From the NCBI RefSeq assembly GCF_019168305.1, contig NZ_JAHTBI010000054.1, positions 26,288 through 90,287 on the forward strand: DNA of 64,000 nucleotides, read 5' to 3'. Positions within the stretch are counted from its first letter, which is position 1. The number at the start of each line of letters is the position of its first letter. The translations under genes and the position numbers were made by a program. The notes beneath the pieces were generated by a model. It saw only the letters and a list, made by a program, of their open reading frames with translations. It searched no databases and was not told the DNA's origin. Below, piece after piece: positions 8,810 through 16,925 of this stretch. Source of the DNA: Pseudomonas aegrilactucae. Its GTDB lineage: Bacteria > Pseudomonadota > Gammaproteobacteria > Pseudomonadales > Pseudomonadaceae.

Positions 8810-10174
8810 TTACGCCTGGGTCAGGTACCAGCGCCAGTCCTGTTCGCCGACTTCGGCCATGAACTGGCGAAACTCCGCGCGCTTGACCGCCAGGTACACC
8901 CCCAGGAAGGCCTCGCCGAACGCTTCGCGGGCCCAGTCCGAGCGCTCCAGCGCCGTCAACGAGGTCAGCCAGTCGGTAGGCAGCAGGTGGGTAGCCTGGG
9001 CATAGCCGTTGCCCTCGACCGGGGCGCCCGGGTCGAGTTGCTGGCGGATGCCCTGGTGGATGCCGGCCAGGATCGCCGCTGCTGCCAGGTACGGGTTGGC
9101 GTCGGCGCCGCAGATGCGGTGTTCGATATGCCGGGTATAGGCCGGCCCACCCGGGACGCGCAGGCTCACGGTGCGGTTGTCGACCCCCCAGGTGGGCGCC
9201 AGCGGCGCGTAGCTGTTGGCCTGGAAGCGGCGATAGGAGTTGGCGTTGGGGCAAAACAGCAGCAGCGCGTCGAGCAGGTGGGCCAGCATGCCACCCACCG
9301 CCTGGCGCAGCAGCGGCGTGCCGGCCTTGTCTTCGCTGGCGAACAGATTGGTGCCGGCCGCGTCGGCCAGGCTGACGTGCATGTGCATGCCGGTGCCGGC
9401 CAGGTGGTCGAACGGCTTGGCCATGAAGCAGGCCTGCATGCCGTGCTTGTGCGCCACGCCCTTGACCAGCCGCTTGTAGCGCACCGCCTGGTCCATGGCC
9501 AGCAGCGCGTCGCCGTGCTCCAGGGTGATTTCCACCTGGCCGGGGGCGTACTCGGAAATCGCCGTGCGTGCCGGAATGCCCTGGGCCTTGCACGCGCTGT
9601 AGAGGTCGGCCAGAAACGGCTCGATCTGCTCCAGCTCGCGCAGGCCGTACACCTGGGTGCTCCGCGGGCGGCCGCCGTCGGCATCCAGCGCCGGCTGCGG
9701 GCGCCCCAGGTGATCGGGTTGCTGGTCGAGCAGGTAGAACTCAAGCTCGCAGGCCATCACCGGCTGGTAGCCATCGGCCTTGAGTGCATCGATCACCTTG
9801 ACCAGCAGTTGGCGCGGGTCGGCGATGGTCGCCGGCAGCCCCTCGGTCGGGTGCATGCTGACTTGCAGCGCGGCGGTCGGTATCTGCCGCCAGGGCATGC
9901 GTACCAGGCTGCCCGACAGGGGATAGGCGCGGCAGTCGATGTCGCCCACATCCCACACCAGCCCGGAGTTCTCCACGTCATCGCCATTGAGGGTCAGGCC
10001 CAGGATGGTGCTGGGCAAGGGGCGCCCGCTTTCATACACGGCCAGCAGTTCTTCGCGGTGCAGCAGCTTGCCGCGTGGCACGCCGTTGGCATCAAGGATG
10101 AACAGCTCGATCATGTCGATATCGGGGTTGGCGGCCAGAAACGCCTGGGCCTCTGCTACAGGGGCAAACTGCAT
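8810..10174 (-). CDS. gamma-glutamyl-polyamine synthetase (glutamine synthetase family, PuuA/SpuI type)
   Basis: The 454-residue GS-fold ligase joins glutamate to an amine with ATP. It has an N-terminal beta-grasp (residues about 10-110) with DANGVPRGKLL, and then a catalytic domain with ACELEFYLLD, GMHMHVSL, the NSYRRF and NPYLAAAAILAG segments. These are typical of SpuI/PuuA rather than assimilatory GS. An upstream GTG (10189) and longer frame exist; the ATG at 10174 was preferred because MQFAPVAEAQAFLAANPDI matches family N-termini. It is the first gene of the pair with the oxidoreductase. Several paralogues exist in Pseudomonas, so putrescine is likely but not proven. Confidence 0.87.
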   Translation of the reverse strand: MQFAPVAEAQAFLAANPDIDMIELFILDANGVPRGKLLHREELLAVYESGRPLPSTILGLTLNGDDVENSGLVWDVGDIDCRAYPLSGSLVRMPWRQIPTAALQVSMHPTEGLPATIADPRQLLVKVIDALKADGYQPVMACELEFYLLDQQPDHLGRPQPALDADGGRPRSTQVYGLRELEQIEPFLADLYSACKAQGIPARTAISEYAPGQVEITLEHGDALLAMDQAVRYKRLVKGVAHKHGMQACFMAKPFDHLAGTGMHMHVSLADAAGTNLFASEDKAGTPLLRQAVGGMLAHLLDALLLFCPNANSYRRFQANSYAPLAPTWGVDNRTVSLRVPGGPAYTRHIEHRICGADANPYLAAAAILAGIHQGIRQQLDPGAPVEGNGYAQATHLLPTDWLTSLTALERSDWAREAFGEAFLGVYLAVKRAEFRQFMAEVGEQDWRWYLTQA

Positions 10175-10272
10175 GGTGCACTCGCTCACGCCACGAAGGC
10201 GTACGGGATCACGCGCACGGCGGCGCGGCAATCGGTCGACAGGGTGCGGCCGCACAAGGGCGGCGCGCCGGT

Positions 10273-10437
10273 TCAGTCAGCGGCGCGAGCGGTATCTGGT
10301 GGGCGGGCATGGCGGCAATGCCACAAGGCCCAGAAGGCGAGGATCACATTGAACAGGGGATTTTCACCGGGGCGAGCCCGCACCTTCGGGAACGAAGGGC
10401 GCATCACGGGGCGGGGCATGCACAAGGGTGAAGTCAT
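10273..10437 (-). CDS. small hypothetical protein, 54 aa
   Basis: A short frame runs from an ATG with GGGAG nine bases upstream. The product has a basic N-terminus (RPSFPKVRARPGENP) followed by a hydrophobic, tryptophan-rich stretch (LFNVILAFWALWHCR) that could be a single short membrane segment, and then an Arg/Pro tail. It lies 98 bp upstream of the glutamine-synthetase-like gene on the same strand and might be the first gene of that operon. I do not recognise a family. Support is the ribosome site and the composition only. Confidence 0.4.
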   Translation of the reverse strand: MTSPLCMPRPVMRPSFPKVRARPGENPLFNVILAFWALWHCRHARPPDTARAAD

Positions 10438-10621
10438 GCGCTGATACTCCCACGTGGCACAAGGTTCATTAAATCGGGCTTTGTATACCTTCAGTTGCGC
10501 GCTGGCTAAACATTGCCCCGAACGGTCGAACCGTGCCGTGGCGGGGCAAATCTGCGACAATCCCCGCCTGACAACGCCGATCATGTGAAAGCAGGCTCAC
10601 CTGCATTATTAAAAAGACGTC

Positions 10622-13600
10622 ATGACTGACCAGAACGCCGATATCGAGCAACTGCTGAAAAACATTGACCATGCCATGATTGCCGAGCGCCATCGCCTGC
10701 GCCGGCAACTGCATGAACTGCGCAAGCGCCCCGACGAGGCCAAGCTCGCCCAATGGGCGGCGCGGGTTCAGGCTTCCTGCGCACAGGTCACAGCGCGCCA
10801 GCACAGCGTGCCGCGTATTCACTACGACGACAGCCTGCCGATCGCGGCCAAGCGCGACGAGATCAAGAAGGTGCTGGCCGCGCACCAGGTGCTGATCATC
10901 GCCGGTGAAACCGGCTCGGGCAAAACCACCCAGTTGCCCAAGATCTGCCTGGAACTCGGTCGTGGCCTGCACGGCCAGATCGCCCACACCCAGCCACGCC
11001 GTATCGCTGCGCGCAGCGTGGCCACGCGGGTCGCCGAAGAACTCGGCACGCCATTGGGCGCACTGGTCGGTTACCAGGTACGTTTCGAAGACCAGAGCGA
11101 CGCCAACACCCTGGTCAAGCTGATGACCGACGGCATCCTGCTGGCCGAAACCCAGCACGACCGCTTTCTGGAACGCTACGACACGATCATCGTCGACGAA
11201 GCCCATGAACGCAGCCTGAACATCGACTTCCTGCTCGGCTACCTCAAGACCCTGTTGCCGCGCCGCCCGGACCTCAAAGTCATCATCACGTCGGCGACCA
11301 TTGATCTTGAGCGTTTCTCCAAACACTTCAACGATGCGCCGATCATCGAGGTATCCGGGCGTACCTTCCCGGTCGAGACCTGGTACCGCCCGCTCACCAG
11401 CGAGCAGGACGAGGAGGGCAACCGCGTCGAGGACGACCTGACCGTCGACCAGGCGATCCTCGCCACCCTCGACGAAATTGCCGCCCACGAGCGCAGCCTC
11501 GGCAAGGGGCCGGGCGATGTGCTGGTGTTCCTGCCCGGCGAGCGCGAAATTCGCGATGCCGCCGAGATGCTGCGCAAGGCGCAGTTGCGCCATACCGAAA
11601 TATTACCGCTGTACGCCCGGCTGTCGCCGGCCGAGCAGCAGAAGATCTTCCAGTCCCACCCGGGGCGCAGGGTGGTGCTGGCCACCAACGTTGCCGAAAC
11701 CTCGCTGACCGTGCCGGGCATCCGCTACGTGATCGACAGCGGCACCGCGCGCATCAGCCGCTACAGTTACCGCGCCAAGGTCCAGCGCCTGCCCATCGAA
11801 GCGGTCTCGCAGGCCAGTGCCAACCAGCGCAAGGGCCGTTGCGGGCGGGTCGAGCCGGGCATCTGCGTGCGCCTGTACAGCGAAGAGGATTTCAACGGTC
11901 GGCCGGCGTTTACCGACCCCGAGATCCTGCGCACCAACCTTGCGGCAGTGATCCTGCAGATGCTGCACCTGCGTCTGGGCGAGATCGATGCGTTCCCGTT
12001 CATCGAGCCGCCCGATGGCAAGGCCATCAGCGACGGCTTCAACCTGTTGCAGGAGCTCTCGGCGGTCAACCGCGAAAATCAGCTGACGCCACTGGGACGA
12101 CAGCTGGCGCGTCTGCCGGTCGACCCGCGCCTGGGCCGCATGCTGCTGGAGGGTGCCAAGCAAGGCAGCCTGCAGGAATTGCTGATCGTCGCCAGTGCGC
12201 TGTCGGTGCAGGACCCGCGCGAGCGTCCGCCGGAGCGTCAGCAAGCCGCCGACCAGGCCCATGCACAGTGGAAAGACCCCGACTCGGATTTTGCCGCGCT
12301 GGTCACCCTGTGGCGTGGCTTCGAGGAGCAGCGCCAGGCACTGACCGCCAGCCCGCTGCGCAACTGGTGTCGCAAGAACTTCCTGAATTATCTGCGCCTG
12401 CGCGAGTGGCGCGACGCCCACCGCCAGTTGAGCCTGATCTGCCGCGACCTGCAGTTGAGCATCAACAAGGAGCCGGCCGACTACCCGCGCCTGCACAAGG
12501 CGATCCTCTCCGGGCTGCTCAGCCAGATTGGCCAGAAGACCGAAGACGGCGACTATCTCGGCGCACGCCAGCGTCGCTTCTGGGTTCACCCCTCCTCGGG
12601 GCTGGGAAAGAAGCGCCCGCAGTGGCTGATGACCGCCGAGCTGGTGGAGACCACCAAGCTGTATGCACGCATGGTCGCCAAGATCGAGCCCGACTGGATC
12701 GAGCCGCTGGCCGGGCACCTGATCAAGAAGAACCACTTCGAACCGCACTGGGAGAAAAAGCGCGGCCAGGTGGTGGCCTACGAGCAGGTCACGCTGTACG
12801 GCATGATCGTGGTCGGCCGTCGCCCGGTGCATTACGGCCCCATCGACCCACAGATGTCCCGCGAGCTGTTCATCCGCGAGGCGCTGGTAGGGGGCGAAAT
12901 CCAGTCACGGGCCAAGTGCCTGGCGGCCAACACGCGTTTGCTCGAGCAGCTCGACGAGTTGGAAGCCAAGGCGCGTCGGCGCGATATCCTGGCTGACGAA
13001 GAAACCCTCTACGGCTACTACGAAGCGCGCCTGCCGGCTGAAATTCACCAGACGGCGACCTTCGACAGCTGGTACCGCGTCACCAGCCAGCAAGACCCGC
13101 AACTGCTGATCATGCGCGAAGAGGACGTGCTGGCGCGCGAAGCCAGTGAAGTCACCGCTGCGCAGTACCCCGATACCCTGCGCCTGGGTGACCTGAGCCT
13201 GGCGCTGAGCTACCACTTCGAGCCCAACCACCCGCGTGACGGGGTGACTGTGCGGGTGCCGGCGCCGTTGCTGCCGAGCCTGCCGGGCGAACGCCTGGAG
13301 TGGCTGGTGCCAGGGTTGCTTGAGGCCAAGTGCATTGCCCTGGTGCGCAACCTGCCCAAGGCCTTGCGCAAGAACTTCGTGCCGGTGCCGGACTTCGTCA
13401 AGGCGGCATTGCAGCGCATGACCTTCGCCGAGGGCTCGTTGCCCCAGGCACTGGGCCGCGAATTGCTGCGCATGACCGGCGTGCGGGTGACGGACGAGGC
13501 GTGGGCCGAGGCAGCGGCGCAGGTGGAAAACCACCTGAAGATGAACCTGGAGGTGGTCGATGGCCAAGGCAAGTTTCTTGGCGAGGGCCGCGACCTGACC

Positions 13601-14533
13601 GAGCTCACGGCGCGCTTCGTTGCCGCCAGCCAGGCTGCACTGGCCGTGCCGCAGTCGGCCAAGGCCCAGCAGCCGGTGGAGGCCAAGGTGTTCGCCGAGG
13701 TCGCCCAGACCGCCCAGCAGAAGATCGCCGGGCTGTCGATGACGGTGTACCCGGCGTTGGTGGAAGAGGGCGGCACCGTCAAGGAAGGGCGTTTCTCGAC
13801 CCTGGCCGAAGCCGAGTTCCAGCACCGCCGCGCGCTGCAACGCCTGCTGCTGCAGCAACTGGCCGAACCTGCCAAGTTCCTGCGCACCAAGCTGCCCGGG
13901 TTGACCGAGCTGGGCCTGCTGTACCGCGAGCTGGGACGGGTCGATGCGCTGGTCGAGGACATCCTGCTGGCCAGCCTGGACACCTGCATTCTGGACGGTG
14001 AAAGCAGCCTGCCACGGGATGGCGCGGGCCTGGCCTCGCTGGCCGAGCGCAAGCGCGGCCACTGGGCCGACCACGCCGAACGCCTGGCGCGACTGACCCT
14101 TGATATCCTCAAGCTCTGGCACGGCCTGCAAAAGCGTTTCAAGGGCAAGATCGACCTGGCCCAGGCCGTGGCGCTCAACGACATCAAGCAGCAATTGGCC
14201 AACCTGGTGTATCCGGGCTTCGTGCGTGAAACCCCGGCCGTGTGGCTCAAGGAACTGCCGCGCTACCTCAAGGCCGTCGAGCTGCGTCTGGAGAAGCTCG
14301 GTTCGCAGGTACAGAAGGACCGCGTCTGGAGCGGTGAACTGAGCGGCCTGTGGGCACAGTACAAGGCGCGCGCCGACAAGCATGCCCAGGAAGGCAAGCG
14401 CGACGAGCAAGGGGTGCTGTACCGCTGGTGGATCGAGGAATACCGGGTATCGCTGTTCGCCCAGCAGTTGGGCACCAAGGTGCCGATTTCCGACAAGCGC
14501 CTGGCCAAGCAGTGGAGTCAGGTGGAAGCCTAA
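10622..14533 (+). CDS. hrpA: ATP-dependent RNA helicase HrpA
   Basis: The 1303-residue DEAH/RHA helicase matches the full length of HrpA. The motifs in order are GETGSGKTTQ (Walker A, near residue 95), DEAHERSLNIDF (Walker B), SATID, TNVAETSLTVPGIRYV, and QRKGRCGRVEPG (motif VI). The HA2/ratchet region and OB-fold follow, then the long C-terminal domain specific to HrpA. The E. coli family member acts on stalled ribosome-mRNA complexes and on mRNA processing. The gene stands alone between divergent and parallel neighbours. No clear ribosome site precedes the ATG, but the N-terminal sequence is conserved-looking from there. No frameshift is seen over the 3.9 kb. Confidence 0.95.
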   Translation: MTDQNADIEQLLKNIDHAMIAERHRLRRQLHELRKRPDEAKLAQWAARVQASCAQVTARQHSVPRIHYDDSLPIAAKRDEIKKVLAAHQVLIIAGETGSGKTTQLPKICLELGRGLHGQIAHTQPRRIAARSVATRVAEELGTPLGALVGYQVRFEDQSDANTLVKLMTDGILLAETQHDRFLERYDTIIVDEAHERSLNIDFLLGYLKTLLPRRPDLKVIITSATIDLERFSKHFNDAPIIEVSGRTFPVETWYRPLTSEQDEEGNRVEDDLTVDQAILATLDEIAAHERSLGKGPGDVLVFLPGEREIRDAAEMLRKAQLRHTEILPLYARLSPAEQQKIFQSHPGRRVVLATNVAETSLTVPGIRYVIDSGTARISRYSYRAKVQRLPIEAVSQASANQRKGRCGRVEPGICVRLYSEEDFNGRPAFTDPEILRTNLAAVILQMLHLRLGEIDAFPFIEPPDGKAISDGFNLLQELSAVNRENQLTPLGRQLARLPVDPRLGRMLLEGAKQGSLQELLIVASALSVQDPRERPPERQQAADQAHAQWKDPDSDFAALVTLWRGFEEQRQALTASPLRNWCRKNFLNYLRLREWRDAHRQLSLICRDLQLSINKEPADYPRLHKAILSGLLSQIGQKTEDGDYLGARQRRFWVHPSSGLGKKRPQWLMTAELVETTKLYARMVAKIEPDWIEPLAGHLIKKNHFEPHWEKKRGQVVAYEQVTLYGMIVVGRRPVHYGPIDPQMSRELFIREALVGGEIQSRAKCLAANTRLLEQLDELEAKARRRDILADEETLYGYYEARLPAEIHQTATFDSWYRVTSQQDPQLLIMREEDVLAREASEVTAAQYPDTLRLGDLSLALSYHFEPNHPRDGVTVRVPAPLLPSLPGERLEWLVPGLLEAKCIALVRNLPKALRKNFVPVPDFVKAALQRMTFAEGSLPQALGRELLRMTGVRVTDEAWAEAAAQVENHLKMNLEVVDGQGKFLGEGRDLTELTARFVAASQAALAVPQSAKAQQPVEAKVFAEVAQTAQQKIAGLSMTVYPALVEEGGTVKEGRFSTLAEAEFQHRRALQRLLLQQLAEPAKFLRTKLPGLTELGLLYRELGRVDALVEDILLASLDTCILDGESSLPRDGAGLASLAERKRGHWADHAERLARLTLDILKLWHGLQKRFKGKIDLAQAVALNDIKQQLANLVYPGFVRETPAVWLKELPRYLKAVELRLEKLGSQVQKDRVWSGELSGLWAQYKARADKHAQEGKRDEQGVLYRWWIEEYRVSLFAQQLGTKVPISDKRLAKQWSQVEA

Positions 14534-14739
14534 TCGCCGAGACTTGTGGCACACTTGGCGAACTTCGCGGTGCGGCGCCGGCCCTGATTGGCCGGCGCCT
14601 GTCCCGCTACAGCATGCAGCACAGCGCATTGCCCCGCTTGCCTGGGGCGTTGCCTGTACAACTTGGTACTCACGTGCCATTTGACTGACCGAACAGGTCG
14701 TTGCCGGGCAGGCAATGGCCCCCGAACAGAGGAACGACC

Positions 14740-15861
14740 GTGCATAACGTCGTCATCAGCGGCACCGGCCTGTACACCCCGGCCAACAGCATCTCCAACG
14801 AAGAGCTGGTCGAGTCTTTCAACGCCTACGTCAACCAGTTCAATGCCGACAACGCCGCCGCCATCGAGCGGGGCGAGGTGCAGGCGCTGGCCGAGTCGAG
14901 CGCCGCGTTCATCGAAAAGGCCTCGGGCATCAAGCGCCGCTTCGTGATGGACAAGGCAGGCATCCTTGACCCGCAGCGCATGAAGCCGCGCCTGCCCGAA
15001 CGCAGCAACGACGAGCCGTCGATCCTCTGCCAGATGGGCGTGGCGGCGGCCGAGCAGGCCCTGTCGCGTGCCGGGCGCACGGCGGCCGACGTGGACGCGG
15101 TGATCGTCGCCTGCTCCAACCTGCAGCGCCCGTACCCGGCGATTGCCATCGAAGTGCAGCAGGCCCTGGGCATTGCCGGCTTTGGCTTTGACATGAACGT
15201 GGCCTGCTCCTCGGCCACCTTCGGTATCCAGGCGGCGTGCAACAGCGTGCAGTTGGGCCAGGCCCGTGCGGTGCTTGTGGTCAGCCCGGAGATCTGCACC
15301 GGCCACCTGAACTTCCGTGACCGTGACAGCCATTTCATCTTCGGCGATGCGGCCACTGCGGTGCTGGTCGAGCGCGCCGACCTCGCCACCTCGGCGCACC
15401 AGTTCGACATCGTCAGCACCAAGCTGCTGACCCAGTTCTCCAATAACATCCGCAACAATTTCGGCTTCCTCAACCGGGCCGGGGAAGAGGGTGTCGATTC
15501 AGCCGACAAGCTGTTCGTGCAGGAAGGCCGCAAGGTGTTCCGCGAGGTGTGCCCGATGGTTGCCGAACTGATCGGCCAGCACCTGGGCGAGAACAACCTC
15601 AACGTCAGCGACGTGAAACGCTTCTGGCTGCACCAGGCCAACCTCAGCATGAACCACCTGATCGTGAAGAAGCTGCTGGGCCGCGACGCGCTGGTCGAGG
15701 AAGCCCCGGTGATCCTCGACAGCTACGCCAACACCAGCTCCGCCGGTTCCGTGATTGCCCTGCACAAGCATCAGGACGACCTGCCCACGGGCGCGCTGGG
15801 CGTGCTCAGCTCGTTTGGCGCAGGCTATTCGATCGGCAGCGTGATACTGCGCAAACGCTGA
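14740..15861 (+). CDS. FabH-like beta-ketoacyl-ACP synthase III (beta-ketodecanoyl-ACP synthase type)
   Basis: The 373-residue thiolase-fold condensing enzyme has an intact catalytic triad: Cys156 in NVACSSATF, His298 in WLHQAN and Asn331 in YANTSS. It is longer than canonical FabH (about 320 residues) because of an N-terminal insertion. It corresponds to PA3286 of P. aeruginosa, which is reported to condense octanoyl-CoA with malonyl-ACP and so divert beta-oxidation intermediates into fatty-acid synthesis. The GTG at 14740 is chosen because AGAGGAA lies 7 bases upstream and the protein then opens with VHNVVISGTGLYTP. An ECF sigma factor gene follows after 13 bp. Confidence 0.9.
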   Translation: MHNVVISGTGLYTPANSISNEELVESFNAYVNQFNADNAAAIERGEVQALAESSAAFIEKASGIKRRFVMDKAGILDPQRMKPRLPERSNDEPSILCQMGVAAAEQALSRAGRTAADVDAVIVACSNLQRPYPAIAIEVQQALGIAGFGFDMNVACSSATFGIQAACNSVQLGQARAVLVVSPEICTGHLNFRDRDSHFIFGDAATAVLVERADLATSAHQFDIVSTKLLTQFSNNIRNNFGFLNRAGEEGVDSADKLFVQEGRKVFREVCPMVAELIGQHLGENNLNVSDVKRFWLHQANLSMNHLIVKKLLGRDALVEEAPVILDSYANTSSAGSVIALHKHQDDLPTGALGVLSSFGAGYSIGSVILRKR

Positions 15862-15874
15862 GTGCCGTTGCGTC

Positions 15875-16483
15875 ATGCCAGACGCACAAGCCCGGTTGCT
15901 CGAACGCCTGCTGGCAGGTGAACAGCAGGCGTTTGCCGAGTTGGTGCAGACCTATCAGGGGGCGATGCGTGCGGTAGCCTACGCGATCGTGGGCAGCCGC
16001 CACGCCGATGAAGCGGTGCAGGATGCGTGGCTGGCCGTGGTACGCGCCTTGCCAGGCTTCGAGCGGCGCTCCAGCCTCAAGACCTGGTTGCTGACCATCA
16101 CCGCGAATGCGGCCAAGACGCGCTATCGGCACAACCGCCGCGAGGTGTTGCTCGACGACCTGCCTGGCCCTCACGGCAGTGTCGGCGATGACCGCTTCGC
16201 CCGCGACGGGCACTGGTTGGCGGGGCCTGCGGCCTGGCACGAAGACAGCCCCGAAGCCCTGCTCAGCCAGGACGAGTTGCGCCAATGCCTGGAGCACACC
16301 CTGCTCAGCCTCTCGCACCTGCAGCGCAGTGTGCTGGTGCTGCGCGAGCGCCAGGGCCTGGAACTGCACGAGATCTGTAATCTTCTGGAGCTGTCGCTCT
16401 CCAATGTTCGCGTGCTGCTGCACCGGGCGCGCCTGAAGGTCTTTGCCACCCTGGAGCATTTCGAGGAAACCGGCCAATGCTGA
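15875..16483 (+). CDS. ECF-family sigma factor
   Basis: The 202-residue sigma-70-family factor has region 2 near residues 15-85, including SRHADEAVQDAWLAVVRALP and SLKTWLLTITANAAKTRYR. Region 4 lies at about 135-195 (LSHLQRSVLVLRERQGLELH then LSLSNVRVLLHRARLK). The stop overlaps the start of a zinc-finger protein by 7 bp, the usual sigma/anti-sigma coupling. It matches PA3285 in position, beside the FabH-like gene. The inducing signal is not visible. The FabH-like gene may be a target or merely a neighbour. Confidence 0.9.
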   Translation: MPDAQARLLERLLAGEQQAFAELVQTYQGAMRAVAYAIVGSRHADEAVQDAWLAVVRALPGFERRSSLKTWLLTITANAAKTRYRHNRREVLLDDLPGPHGSVGDDRFARDGHWLAGPAAWHEDSPEALLSQDELRQCLEHTLLSLSHLQRSVLVLRERQGLELHEICNLLELSLSNVRVLLHRARLKVFATLEHFEETGQC

Positions 16484-16716
16484 GTTGCAAGGAACTGGTC
16501 GCGCGTTCCAGCGATTACCTGGATGACCAACTGACACTGGGCGATCGCCTGATGACGCGCCAGCACCTGCTGTTCTGTCGTCACTGCCGCCGGTTTCTGC
16601 GCCAGTTGCGCCTGGCCCAGGCGACCGTGAAAGCGTTGCCCGAGACGCCGGCGATCAATGTCGAGTCGTTGGCCGAGCGCCTGGCGACCGAGCGGCGCTC
16701 GGCCGGCAAATCCTGA
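16477..16716 (+). CDS. small soluble zinc-finger anti-sigma factor candidate
   Basis: The 79-residue protein has Cys4 and an H30-x3-C34-x2-C37 motif (HLLFCRHC), the zf-HC2/ZAS signature of anti-sigma factors. No transmembrane segment follows: the remainder is a short charged tail. If it inhibits the overlapping sigma factor it must do so as a cytoplasmic, perhaps redox- or zinc-responsive, protein. The ATG overlaps the sigma gene stop, so the two are translated together. The anti-sigma role is inferred from motif and arrangement. Confidence 0.8.
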   Translation: MLSCKELVARSSDYLDDQLTLGDRLMTRQHLLFCRHCRRFLRQLRLAQATVKALPETPAINVESLAERLATERRSAGKS

Positions 16717-16727
16717 AAAGCGACGTG

Positions 16728-16756
16728 AAAGGCCCTGCAACGGGGCCTTTTGCCTT
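16728..16756 (+). terminator. intrinsic terminator after the sigma/anti-sigma genes
   Basis: AAAGGCCC (16728-16735) and GGGCCTTT (16743-16750) form a perfect 8-bp stem with a 7-base loop 12 bp after the stop codon. A short T-containing tail follows. Its position and form fit a Rho-independent terminator of the FabH-like/sigma/zinc-finger transcript. Confidence 0.75.
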
Positions 16757-16782
16757 ATTCACAATCGAAGTAAAAAGTTCCC

Positions 16783-16822
16783 CTGTCACGAAACATTTAT
16801 CTAACAGCCACTGAGCTGACAT
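16783..16822 (+). promoter_or_regulatory. tandem PhoB-binding sites (Pho boxes)
   Basis: Four heptamers lie exactly 11 bp apart: CTGTCAC (16783), CATTTAT (16794), CAGCCAC (16805) and CTGACAT (16816). Against the Pho half-site CTGTCAT they match 6, 4, 4 and 6 of 7. The helical 11-bp phasing is the defining property of PhoB boxes. A possible -10 (CAAGAT) starts at 16833. The element is about 105-145 bp before a phosphate-selective-porin-family gene, which is exactly where PhoB control is expected. Confidence 0.7.
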
Positions 16823-16925
16823 AACCCCCCGCCAAGATTCCTCCCCAGCACAAGTGGCCTGAGCCGCGTGTTTTTTCAACGTAATCAAGACCATAAACGT
16901 TTATGAACGTAGGGGAGTTTGTTCG

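Noticed and set aside
7943..10444. 833-codon open frame on the plus strand
   Set aside because: It is antisense to the oxidoreductase and glutamine-synthetase-like genes. Its composition (His, Gln and Arg-rich) is the usual mirror of GC-biased codons, and no domain is visible.
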